NCBI GenBank assembly: GCA_035504415.1
Contig: DATJRY010000011.1
Span: 496,001-560,000 of the forward strand
DNA length: 64,000 nucleotides
Direction of reading: 5' to 3'
From: Candidatus Sulfotelmatobacter sp.
GTDB lineage: Bacteria > Vulcanimicrobiota > Vulcanimicrobiia > Vulcanimicrobiales > Vulcanimicrobiaceae
This document shows positions 24,794-33,048 of the stretch, one piece after another. A program made the position numbers and the translations under genes. The notes beneath the pieces were generated by a model. It saw nothing but the letters and a program-made list of their open reading frames with translations. It was not told the DNA's origin and ran no database searches. How positions within the stretch are numbered: position 1 is the first letter of the stretch; each line of letters opens with the position of its first letter.

Positions 24794-26599
24794 TCAGCAG
24801 GCGGTGACCGCGTCCTGCGGAGGCCGACCCTCGAGCAGACGCGTGAAGTCCTCGTTCGAGCACGGGCGGCCGAACAAGAAGCCTTGTCCCCACCGGCAGC
24901 CGGCGCGCAGCAGCGCGCGCTGCTGCGCCCGCGACTCGACACCCTGCGCGAGCAGCTCGTAACCGAAACGGTCGGCGATCCCGACCATCGCGTCGACGAC
25001 CGCGACGTCGTGCGCGTCCTCGGGCAAGCCGGCGACGACGGCCGCGTCGATCTTCAGCATGTCGACGCGCACGCGCTTGAGCCGCGCCAGCGAGGAGGCG
25101 CCGATCCCGAAGTCGTGCAGCGCGATGGCGAGGCCCGCTTGGCGCAGCGTCGCGAGCGCGCGCGTGGTGGCCGCGGCGTCGCGCAGCGCCACGGTCTGGG
25201 TGATCTCGACGCCGACCCCTTCGAGCGCGCCGTCGAACGCCAGCACCTGGGCCAGAAAGTTGGGGTCGGTCAGCTCGAACGCCGACAAGTTGAACCAGGC
25301 GCGGAAGCCGGGCTGCGCGGCGCGCCAGACGCCGGTCGCCTCGACCGTCTGCTCCATCACCCATAGGCCGATGCGGTGCATCAAGCCGAGATCTTGCGCG
25401 ACCGGCAGGAAGTCAGCCGGCATCAGCAGGCCGCGGCGCGGATGGTGCCAGCGCACCAGCGCCTCGGCGCCGACGATCGTCCCGGTGGCGAGGTCGACGT
25501 GCGGCTGGAAATGGAGCACCAGCTCGTCGCGCAAGAGCGCGTCGAGCAGATCGGCGTGCATCCGCTGCGCCTCGGCGAAACGGTCGAGCAGGCTGCGCTC
25601 GAAGAACCGCCAACGCGCTCGGCCCTCTTCTTTCGCCTCGTAGCAGGCCGCGTCGGCGCGCGCGAACAGCTCGTCGAACGAACGACCGTCGCGCGGCGCC
25701 AGCGCGATCCCGGCGCTGGCCGTGAGCTTCACTTGCCGGCCGTCGTCGTGTCCGTCGATCGCGAACGGCGTCGCGAAGACGTCGAGGTACGCGCGCACGC
25801 GCTGCTCGGCGTCGGCCGCGTCGGCGACGTCGCGCAGGACGATGCCGAACGAGTCGCCGCCCAGCCGCGCGAGCAGATCCGGACCGCCGACGCGCGAGAG
25901 CGCCGCGGCGACCTCCACCAAGATCGTGTCGCCGGCCGCGAAGCCGAGGGTGTCGTTGACGCGGTGCAGGCCGTCGACGTCGAGCACGACGACCGCGTGC
26001 GGATTCCCCGACGCCAGCGCCGCACCCGCCAACGCGCGCAGCGTCTCGCGCGTGCCGATCCCGGTCAGCGCGTCGCGCCCGGCCGCCGGCGGCAGCGCGC
26101 CGGCGCGGCTCCATTGGAGGCGCCCCGTGCACAGCGAGGCCAGCACCTCGACGAAGGCGCGATCGTCGTCGTCGAACCGGTGCACGCGCTCGGCGGCGAA
26201 GACGAGCGCGTAGTCGACGCGGCCGATGCGAAAGCGGGTCCCGATCAGCGCGCGAACCGGCGTGTCGCGCTTGGAACGGGGCAACGGATCGTAGCCTTCG
26301 CGATGGATGTCGGCCCACGCGCCGGTCCGCTCCCCGCGCATCAGCCCGACCAGGATCGAGTCCTCGAGCCGCGTGCGCAGACCGGGCGCCGGCGCGCCGC
26401 GCACGCCTTCGGCCCAGCAAGCCAAATCGAAGACGATCTCCTCGTCCTCGAGGTGGACGAGAAAGCCCGAGCACGGAACGCTCTGCGTGATCCGGCGCGT
26501 CCCCTCGGCGAGGATGCGCTGCACGTACACGTCGTCGGCCAAGCTGGCGGCGCCCGTCAGCGCCGTCACGGCCAGCAAGCGGTCCTGGTGTTCGTTCAT
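24794..26599 (-). CDS. GAF-GGDEF-EAL protein 1, both catalytic domains degenerate
   Basis: 601 residues, soluble. An N-terminal GAF-like domain (residues about 20-170) precedes a GGDEF domain with the signature changed to ARLGGDSFG and no RxxD I-site. The EAL domain keeps GAEALVRW, but the metal-binding DDFGTG is ALHDFGIG and the catalytic Glu of AEGVET is Gln (LAQGVESRAQ). It is therefore likely inactive as cyclase and phosphodiesterase and may act as a c-di-GMP or GTP sensor. It is preceded by a 33-codon ORF overlapping as ATGA. Confidence 0.85.
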   Translation of the reverse strand: MNEHQDRLLAVTALTGAASLADDVYVQRILAEGTRRITQSVPCSGFLVHLEDEEIVFDLACWAEGVRGAPAPGLRTRLEDSILVGLMRGERTGAWADIHREGYDPLPRSKRDTPVRALIGTRFRIGRVDYALVFAAERVHRFDDDDRAFVEVLASLCTGRLQWSRAGALPPAAGRDALTGIGTRETLRALAGAALASGNPHAVVVLDVDGLHRVNDTLGFAAGDTILVEVAAALSRVGGPDLLARLGGDSFGIVLRDVADAADAEQRVRAYLDVFATPFAIDGHDDGRQVKLTASAGIALAPRDGRSFDELFARADAACYEAKEEGRARWRFFERSLLDRFAEAQRMHADLLDALLRDELVLHFQPHVDLATGTIVGAEALVRWHHPRRGLLMPADFLPVAQDLGLMHRIGLWVMEQTVEATGVWRAAQPGFRAWFNLSAFELTDPNFLAQVLAFDGALEGVGVEITQTVALRDAAATTRALATLRQAGLAIALHDFGIGASSLARLKRVRVDMLKIDAAVVAGLPEDAHDVAVVDAMVGIADRFGYELLAQGVESRAQQRALLRAGCRWGQGFLFGRPCSNEDFTRLLEGRPPQDAVTAC

Positions 26600-26697
26600 C
26601 GCCGAGCCCGCGTCGGTACGGCGGGATCAGGGCGTGTGACGGCGACGCGCACGAGAGCTGCCGCCGTCGACACGCGCCCCCGCATCGCTGTCGTCAT
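26596..26697 (-). CDS. 33-aa leader ORF coupled to GGDEF-EAL 1
   Basis: ATG 26697 has GGAGG five bases upstream, the best ribosome-binding site in the neighbourhood. The stop TGA overlaps the GGDEF-EAL ATG as ATGA. The peptide (MTTAMRGRVSTAAALVRVAV then TRPDPAVPTRARR) is basic and has no family. Its role may be to deliver ribosomes to the next gene, which lacks its own good site. Confidence 0.5.
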   Translation of the reverse strand: MTTAMRGRVSTAAALVRVAVTRPDPAVPTRARR

Positions 26698-26810
26698 ATC
26701 GTCCTCCATCTTCCCTATCGGCCGCGAACGATGAAACCGCAGCGCCGAAATGGGGGCCCGCTCGCGCGGGGGAGCGAGCGAAACCGGACGTTCTTCGTGG
26801 GACGGCCGGG

Positions 26811-27299
26811 CTAGACGCCGAGCTGGTCGCGCGGGTCGCGCCCACGCTTGTAGACCATGAAGGTGCGCTCGTACGAGATCACCATCTGCTCGCGCTGATT
26901 CGCACCGACGGTACGGGCGGTGACGAGTCCGACGTCGGGTCGCGACTCCGACTCGCGTTTGGCGAGGATCTCGCTGTGCGCGTAGATCGTGTCGCCGATG
27001 TAGACCGGGCTCGGAAGCTTGATGTCGTTCCAGCCCAGGTTCGCCATCACGTGCTCGCTCAGATCCGACACCGAAAGCCCGACCGCGAGCGAAAGCGTGT
27101 AACACGAGTTGACGAGGATCTTGCCGAACGGCGTCTTCGAGGCGAGGTTCTCGTCGAAATGGATCGGGTTCGTGTTCATCGTCAGCATCGTGAAGAGCGT
27201 GTTGTCCGTCTCCGTCACGGTGCGGCCGAGGCGATGACGGTAGACGTCACCGACCTCGAAGTCCTCGTAGTAGCGTCCGCGCCAGCCTTCTTTGATCAC
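26811..27299 (-). CDS. MaoC-family hydratase/dehydratase
   Basis: 162-residue hot-dog-fold enzyme from GTG 27299. The catalytic hydratase-2 motif is visible as NTNPIHFDENLASKTPFGKI (Asp/His pair), followed by LSVSDLSEH and SPVYIGDTIYAHSEIL. Single-domain MaoC proteins hydrate enoyl-CoA, mesaconyl-CoA or itaconyl-CoA esters. The sequence resembles those that occur next to CitE-like lyases and class III CoA-transferases, both present here within 8 kb. The start lacks a good ribosome-binding site but no better start exists. Confidence 0.88.
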   Translation of the reverse strand: MIKEGWRGRYYEDFEVGDVYRHRLGRTVTETDNTLFTMLTMNTNPIHFDENLASKTPFGKILVNSCYTLSLAVGLSVSDLSEHVMANLGWNDIKLPSPVYIGDTIYAHSEILAKRESESRPDVGLVTARTVGANQREQMVISYERTFMVYKRGRDPRDQLGV

Positions 27300-27346
27300 C
27301 CGGCGGCGTTCGGCGACGCGAGGACGGTTTCTTCGTAGCGTGCGGC

Positions 27347-27463
27347 TCAGAGGCCGGGGACGCGCGGGCCCCAGCCGCTGAAGCCGGCGGTGCCCGGGAG
27401 GGTGGGGCGAACGGTCCGCACCAGGCGGGTTTCGTTCGGGTTGGCGTTGGTCGCGGTTCTCAT
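27347..27463 (-). CDS. Candidate 38-aa peptide after GGDEF-EAL 2
   Basis: ATG 27463 is three bases after the GGDEF-EAL 2 stop, with an AGGGC just ahead. The peptide begins MRTATNANPNETRLVRTVRP and ends TLPGTAGFSGWGPRVPGL. The Gly/Pro/aromatic tail resembles the core of some modified or secreted peptides, but no modifying enzyme is next to it. It may be translated by reinitiation. The evidence is the frame, position and composition only. Confidence 0.35.
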   Translation of the reverse strand: MRTATNANPNETRLVRTVRPTLPGTAGFSGWGPRVPGL

Positions 27464-27466
27464 GCC

Positions 27467-30115
27467 CTACATACGGCTCGCCCAGCGCAGAGTTTCGTGC
27501 CGCTGCGCCAGCCACGCGTCCATCGCCGCGAACGGCATGGCGCGCGCGAAGTGATAGCCCTGCGCGTAGCCGCAGCCCGCCTGCGCCAGCCAGCGCGCTT
27601 GGTCCGCCGTCTCGACTCCTTCGGCGACGGCGCGAAACCCGAAGCGGCGGCCGATGCTCAGCACGCCCTCGACGATCGCTTCGTCGCGCACGTCGCCGGG
27701 CACGCCGGCGACGAACGAGCGATCGAGCTTCACGACGTCGATCGGCAGCCGTTGCAGATGCCCGAGCGACGACCGCGCGGCACCGAAGTCGTCGAGCGCG
27801 ACCTCGAGCCCCGCCCCGCGCAGCACCGTCGCGCCGTGCGCGGCGGCGTCGACGTCCTGCATCGCGACCGCTTCGGCGATCTCGACGCCCAGACCGCGGA
27901 CGTGCTGCCGTTCCAACCTCGCGGCCAGCGCGTCGGCGCCGCGCAGCTCGGACGCCGAGACGTTGAACCAGACGCGAAAGCCGGGCAACGCGTCGCGCCA
28001 ACCGCTGGTGGCGCGCACGACCTCGTCGACGATCCACGTTCCGATCGGCGCCATCAGCGCGTGCGCGTCGGCGAACGGAACGAACGCGGCCGGCTCGAGC
28101 AAGCCGCGCTGCGGGTGCTGCCAGCGCAGCAGCGCTTCGACGCCCGCGACGCGCGGTTCGCGCAGACCGACGATGGGCTGGTAGTGCAGCACGAACTCGC
28201 CGCGCTGCAGTGCCGCCGCCAGCTCGACGCGCAGGTGCCCGCCGTCGCGCGACGCGTGCGGCCGGGCCGCGTCGAAGACGGCCCACGGTACCGCTCGCAC
28301 ACGCGCGTCGTCGAGCGCGGCGTAGGCGCAAGCCAGCAGGTCGTCGACGCTCGTGCCGTGCTGGGGGGCCAGCGCGACGCCCATGCGCCCGCGCAAGCGC
28401 ACCTCGCGCACGCCGCGCAGCGTCCCGGTCGTGAACGGCCGATCGAAGCCGCGCAGACATGGCCGCAGCCGCCGCTCGGCCTCCGCCGCGTCGCCGATGC
28501 CCGGGACGAGGATCGCGAAGTCGTCGGCCGACAAGCGCGCCACGACGTCGTCCGGGCGGCACGCGGCCAACATCGCGCCGACCTCGACCAGCAGGGCGTC
28601 CGCCGTCTGCTGCCCGAGCTGCTCGTTGAGCGCGCGAAAGCCGTCGACGTCGACGAGCGCCAGCGCGCACGGCTCGCCGGCCTTGAGCAACGCCGTGCCG
28701 CGCGCGCGAAACGCCACCCGGTTGAGCAGTCCGGTCAGCGCGTCGTGCTCGGTCTGATGGCGCAACCGGTCTGACTGCGTGCGTTGGTGGAGGCGCGTCG
28801 CACACAGCGAGGCCAGCGTCTCGACGTACGCGCGGTCGAGCGCGCGCAGCGGCGTCTGCAGCGGCGAGGTCGATGCCAGCGCTAAGACGTAGCTGGTCGG
28901 TCCGACCCAGAAGACGGTGCCGATGAAGGCGCGCACGCCGTGCAGCCGCGCGCCGCGCGTCGCCGCCGTGGCGGGATCGTCACGCACGTCGCTCCATGCT
29001 TGCGTCGGCTCGCCGCGCAGCAGGTGTCCGACCAGCATCTCCCGGGCCGGATAGCGCGAGCCCGGATCGAGCACCAGCGGATCGCTCAGCGCGCCGTACG
29101 AGACGTCGACGACGAAGTCGGTCCCGTCTAGGTGCATGATCGAGCCGACGAACGGTGTGCCCGCCTGCAGCACGCTGCCCGCGGCGCCGAGCAGCGCGCA
29201 CAAGTAGCCCTCGTCGTCGAGCACGGTGTTGGCCGCCAGCCGCCACAGCGTCTCGAGCCGCTGGGCGTGGCGGCGGCCGGCGCTGGTGGCGCGCTCGACG
29301 GCCTGTTCGGCCCGTGCCGCGCGATCTTCCCAGCGCAGCAGATCGCGCACGGCGCCCCCGAAGACGAGCAGCGCGGCGATGAGGTAGAAGGCGTGGCCGA
29401 CGTACCACGTGAGCTGGTAGGGGCGCCACGAGAGCTCGTTGACGGTCGCGTCGAGCAAGACGGCCAGCACCGCCAGCCGCAGCGCGGCCGCGAAGCCGTG
29501 CATCCGGCCGCGAAAGGCCAGCGCGGCGAAGAGCGCTGCCAATGCCAGCGTGACGACGAACGACGGTCCGAAGGGCGGACCCGGGAGCGGCATGCCGCCG
29601 GCCAGGCGTGCCTGCACGGTCAGCATGCCCGCCTGCACCAGCAGCGAGGCCACCGTCAGGCCGGCGGCCAGCACGTACGCTTCGGCCAGGCCGCCGTCCC
29701 GGTCGCGTAGGCCGAGCGCGAGGTAGACCGTGACCGACACGGCGACCAGGACCGACCAGGCCGGGTACAGCAGCGAGATCGTGCGCACCCCGCCCGGGAT
29801 CAAGGCCTCGCCGTGAGGCCCGAGCGGAAACGCGAACGTTATCGCCAGCGAGAGCAGCGCCAAGCCGACGAACGAGCTGGCCAAGAACGCGCCCGAGCGC
29901 CGCGGCCGACCGCGGAGCTGAACGAAGAGCAGCACCGCGATCCCGCCTTCGACGAGCGCACCGCTGAACATCAGCGCCGGAACGAACGCGGCCGCGTCGG
30001 GGAATTGCAAGCGTCCGAACGGCAGCGTGACGAGGGACAGCGCGAGGAGCCCGGCGCCGATGCGCACGTCCCACCTCGACGCCAGCGCGCGGGTCGTTCG
30101 GAAGAAAGCGCTCAT
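27467..30115 (-). CDS. Membrane GAF-GGDEF-EAL protein 2, GGDEF degenerate
   Basis: 882 residues from ATG 30115; the start was chosen because it gives the same spacing to the first membrane helix as in paralogue 3, and 15 more residues are possible (30160). About eight membrane helices (residues 15-275) precede a GAF-like region (290-450), a GGDEF domain with ARLSADDFA in place of GGDEF but an RPDD I-site five residues earlier, and an EAL domain with VEALLRW, LDDFGAARSS, KLDRSFV and AEGVET all kept. It probably degrades or senses c-di-GMP under control of the GGDEF domain. Confidence 0.85.
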   Translation of the reverse strand: MSAFFRTTRALASRWDVRIGAGLLALSLVTLPFGRLQFPDAAAFVPALMFSGALVEGGIAVLLFVQLRGRPRRSGAFLASSFVGLALLSLAITFAFPLGPHGEALIPGGVRTISLLYPAWSVLVAVSVTVYLALGLRDRDGGLAEAYVLAAGLTVASLLVQAGMLTVQARLAGGMPLPGPPFGPSFVVTLALAALFAALAFRGRMHGFAAALRLAVLAVLLDATVNELSWRPYQLTWYVGHAFYLIAALLVFGGAVRDLLRWEDRAARAEQAVERATSAGRRHAQRLETLWRLAANTVLDDEGYLCALLGAAGSVLQAGTPFVGSIMHLDGTDFVVDVSYGALSDPLVLDPGSRYPAREMLVGHLLRGEPTQAWSDVRDDPATAATRGARLHGVRAFIGTVFWVGPTSYVLALASTSPLQTPLRALDRAYVETLASLCATRLHQRTQSDRLRHQTEHDALTGLLNRVAFRARGTALLKAGEPCALALVDVDGFRALNEQLGQQTADALLVEVGAMLAACRPDDVVARLSADDFAILVPGIGDAAEAERRLRPCLRGFDRPFTTGTLRGVREVRLRGRMGVALAPQHGTSVDDLLACAYAALDDARVRAVPWAVFDAARPHASRDGGHLRVELAAALQRGEFVLHYQPIVGLREPRVAGVEALLRWQHPQRGLLEPAAFVPFADAHALMAPIGTWIVDEVVRATSGWRDALPGFRVWFNVSASELRGADALAARLERQHVRGLGVEIAEAVAMQDVDAAAHGATVLRGAGLEVALDDFGAARSSLGHLQRLPIDVVKLDRSFVAGVPGDVRDEAIVEGVLSIGRRFGFRAVAEGVETADQARWLAQAGCGYAQGYHFARAMPFAAMDAWLAQRHETLRWASRM

Positions 30116-30229
30116 CGATATCGTTCGTAGCGTTCCCGTAATCGCGCCGAATGCTCCCATCGAACGCCCGGCCGCGCGCGATCGTGACCGAGGCTACGCC
30201 TCTATGCCGCGGCGCGGCACACTCGGGGC

Positions 30230-32854
30230 CTAGCCCTCGGCGGCGGTCGCCAACCCCGCGTTGCGCCGTACCGGGCTGGCCGCCTCGCGCCGGCGCGTGC
30301 TGCGCAGCCAGGCGTCGAACGCCTCGGCCGTCATCGGCCGTGCCAAACGGAAGCCTTGTCCGTAGCGGCAGCCGGCCGCGAGGAGCGAGCGTACCTGCGC
30401 TTCCGTCTCGACGCCTTCGGCCAGCACTTCGAAACCGAAGCGCTCGGCGATCTCGATCACGGCGCCGACGATCGCCGCGTCGTGGACGTCGTCCGGCAAG
30501 CCGTCGACGAACGCGCGATCGATCTTGACGAGATCGACCGTCAGCCGTTTGAGCTGCGCCAGCGAGGAGTAGCCGGTGCCGAAATCGTCGAGCGCGATCG
30601 CCAAGCCGGCGGCGCGCAGCCCGGTGATGGTGCGCAAGGTGAGGTCGACGTCGCGCATCGCGACGGTCTCGGTGATCTCGACGCCGACGCCGCGCAGGTC
30701 GCCCGCCAACTCGGTCAGGCGCCGCAGCAGTCCGGGATCGCCCAGCTCGATCGCCGAGAGGTTGAACCAGGTCCGGAAACCGGGATCGGCGGCGCGCCAG
30801 CGGCTCGAGAGGCGCACGGTTTCGCGCATCACCCACGCGCCGATCGCGCCCAGCATTCCGTACTCTTCCGCGTACGGCAAGAACTCGTCGGGCGGCAACA
30901 GGCCGTGCACCGGATGGCGCCAGCGGATCAGCGACTCGGCGCCCACGACCCTGCCGGTCTCCAAATCGAGGTGCGGCTGGAAGTGCAGCACGAACTCGTC
31001 GCGCACGAGCGCTTCGGCCAGCTCGTTCTGCATGCGCTGCGCGACCAGCAGCTCCTCGCCGGCGGAGCGGTCGAAGAAGTGCCAGCGCCCGCGGCCGGCG
31101 ACTTTCGCATCGGAGACGGCGGCGTCGGCGTGGGCCAACAGCTGCTCGAAGGTGGTCGCGTCGTCGGGGGCGATCGCGACCCCGATGCTGACGCTCACGT
31201 GCACGCGCTCGTCGTACTCGGCGATCTCCAGCGGCGTGAGAAACAGCTCCGCGCAGCGCGCGACCCGCGTCTCGACCTCGTCGCGGTCGCCCACGTCGAG
31301 CAGCAGCACCCCGAAGCTGTCGCTGCCCAGCCGCGCGACGATGGTATTGGCGGCGTTCGCGCGCAGCAGCGCCGCGGTCCGGGTGAGCACCGCGTCGCCG
31401 AACGGGTGGCCGTAGGTGTCGTTGAGGGCGCGAAAGTGATCGAGGTCGACCACGGCCAGCGCGACCCGGCGCGCCTCGCGCAAGGCCTGCACGCCGTACG
31501 CGCGCAGCGCGGCGCGGTTGAGCGCGCCGGTCAGCGCGTCGTGTTCGACGTGATACGCGAGCCGGTCGACTTGCGCGCGCTGCAACAGGCGGGCCGCGCA
31601 CAGCGAGGCCAGCGTCTCGACGTACGCGCGATCGAACGCGTCGAAGCGCGCCTGCGGCGCCAAGCCCTGAAAGCTGATGCAGTACAGCGTCTCGCCGACG
31701 CGAAAGGGGGTGCCGATGTAGCAGCGCAGCGGGCTCTCGAGCGTGCAGCGCCGATCGGAGAAGCGCGGATCGGTGTGCAGATCGCTGGCCGACGCGGTGC
31801 GCCCCTCGCGCACCAGCACGCCGCCCAGACTGCCGTCGAGCGGATAGCGGGTGCCGGCGCGCTGCGCCGGATAGCCGGGGACGCCGCAGTTCAGATCGAT
31901 GACCAGATCGGCGCCTTCGAGGTGGACGATGCGGCCGGCGAAGCGCAGCCCGTCGCCGAACGCCTGCGCCCCCTCGTCGAGCAAGGCGGCCAAGTACGCG
32001 TCGTCGTCCAGCGACGAGGCGCCCAGGCGCCAGATGGCGTCGAGCCGGCGGGCGTGGCGTTCGGCGCGCCGCGACTCGTCGGACAAGCGCTGCTCGAGCT
32101 CGCGAGCCCGGCCGCGCCAGTACAGCACGTCCCGGATGAAGATCATCGCGACCGTGCAGCCGCCGCCGATGGCCAGCAGCTCGGCGACCGGCATCGCGCC
32201 GCCGCGGCGCGCCGCTACGTGCAACCCGAGCAGCAACGCCAGCGCCAACAGCGCCAGCGCCAGCGCGGCGTCGAGCAGATCGAGCCGGCTGCGCGCCAGC
32301 ACGACGAACGCGGCTACGATCGCGGCACCGATCAGCACGAAGGCGAAGCCCTGTTGGCCGAATTGACCCAGATCGACGCCCGGGCGCCCGTGCAGCGGCG
32401 CGAACACGAGCGTCACCAGCACCCCGCCGGCCAAACCGATCGCGAGCGCGCGCACGAAGTAGCGACGCGCGGTGACCGCCGGCATCACGTCGTCGCGTGC
32501 GCGCACGCGCGCATAGAGGAGCGCGGCGATGATGAAGCCGACGTGCTGACCGAAATCCAGCCAGGTGCCCGTCCCCGGATCGGCCCGCACGCCGGTCACG
32601 ATGATCGGCAGCGTGACGCCCAGCGCGGCCGCGGCCAGCACCGCCGGCGCGCGGAGCGGGGCGCGCCGGTACAACGTCCACAACAACCCGACCAAGCCCA
32701 GTTGCAGCACCGCGACCGCGAAATCGACGCTGCGCAGCCCCGCCGGACGGTAGCCGACGAGCGGCATGGCGAGGCCGGCAGCCGCGAGAATGGCCGCCGC
32801 CCCGGAACGGAGCGGGTCGAAACGATGCGCCGAGGGCGCTGACGCCAGCGTCAC
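30230..32854 (-). CDS. Membrane GAF-GGDEF-EAL protein 3, GGDEF degenerate
   Basis: 874 residues from GTG 32854 with AAGGTAGG just upstream. It has the same architecture as its neighbour: about eight membrane helices, GAF (FVGRI-like GLRFAGRIVHLEGADLVIDL), GGDEF with ARLGSDSFG and no I-site, and EAL with GAESLIRW, LDDFGTGYSSL, KIDRAFV and LAEGVETEAQ. The EAL active site looks complete, so it is likely a phosphodiesterase with a non-catalytic GGDEF domain. Tandem duplication with gene 2 is probable. It is divergent from the helicase gene. Confidence 0.87.
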   Translation of the reverse strand: MTLASAPSAHRFDPLRSGAAAILAAAGLAMPLVGYRPAGLRSVDFAVAVLQLGLVGLLWTLYRRAPLRAPAVLAAAALGVTLPIIVTGVRADPGTGTWLDFGQHVGFIIAALLYARVRARDDVMPAVTARRYFVRALAIGLAGGVLVTLVFAPLHGRPGVDLGQFGQQGFAFVLIGAAIVAAFVVLARSRLDLLDAALALALLALALLLGLHVAARRGGAMPVAELLAIGGGCTVAMIFIRDVLYWRGRARELEQRLSDESRRAERHARRLDAIWRLGASSLDDDAYLAALLDEGAQAFGDGLRFAGRIVHLEGADLVIDLNCGVPGYPAQRAGTRYPLDGSLGGVLVREGRTASASDLHTDPRFSDRRCTLESPLRCYIGTPFRVGETLYCISFQGLAPQARFDAFDRAYVETLASLCAARLLQRAQVDRLAYHVEHDALTGALNRAALRAYGVQALREARRVALAVVDLDHFRALNDTYGHPFGDAVLTRTAALLRANAANTIVARLGSDSFGVLLLDVGDRDEVETRVARCAELFLTPLEIAEYDERVHVSVSIGVAIAPDDATTFEQLLAHADAAVSDAKVAGRGRWHFFDRSAGEELLVAQRMQNELAEALVRDEFVLHFQPHLDLETGRVVGAESLIRWRHPVHGLLPPDEFLPYAEEYGMLGAIGAWVMRETVRLSSRWRAADPGFRTWFNLSAIELGDPGLLRRLTELAGDLRGVGVEITETVAMRDVDLTLRTITGLRAAGLAIALDDFGTGYSSLAQLKRLTVDLVKIDRAFVDGLPDDVHDAAIVGAVIEIAERFGFEVLAEGVETEAQVRSLLAAGCRYGQGFRLARPMTAEAFDAWLRSTRRREAASPVRRNAGLATAAEG

Positions 32855-33048
32855 CCTACCTTGGGTAGTCGGCTGGAACGCCACGCTCCTTAGCCTGGCC
32901 GGAGAGCTGCGGTGCCGCAACTCCAGGAGTCCGCGCTGCGGTCTGTGAAGAAGAGAACCAACATCCGGCTCTTGCAGACGCGCGGCGTCTCGAACCGGAC
33001 CTCTCGCCCCGTCGAGGAGCGACGGAGCGTTTCCCTCCATAAGGCGCA

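Noticed and set aside
26740-26795. GC-rich hairpin between GGDEF-EAL 1 and MaoC as a terminator
   Set aside because: The stem CGCTCGC/GCGAGCG is short and no T-tract follows on the minus strand.
30356-32842. Long plus-strand ORF opposite GGDEF-EAL 3
   Set aside because: Arg/Gln/Ala-rich shadow frame; the opposite strand carries clear EAL motifs.
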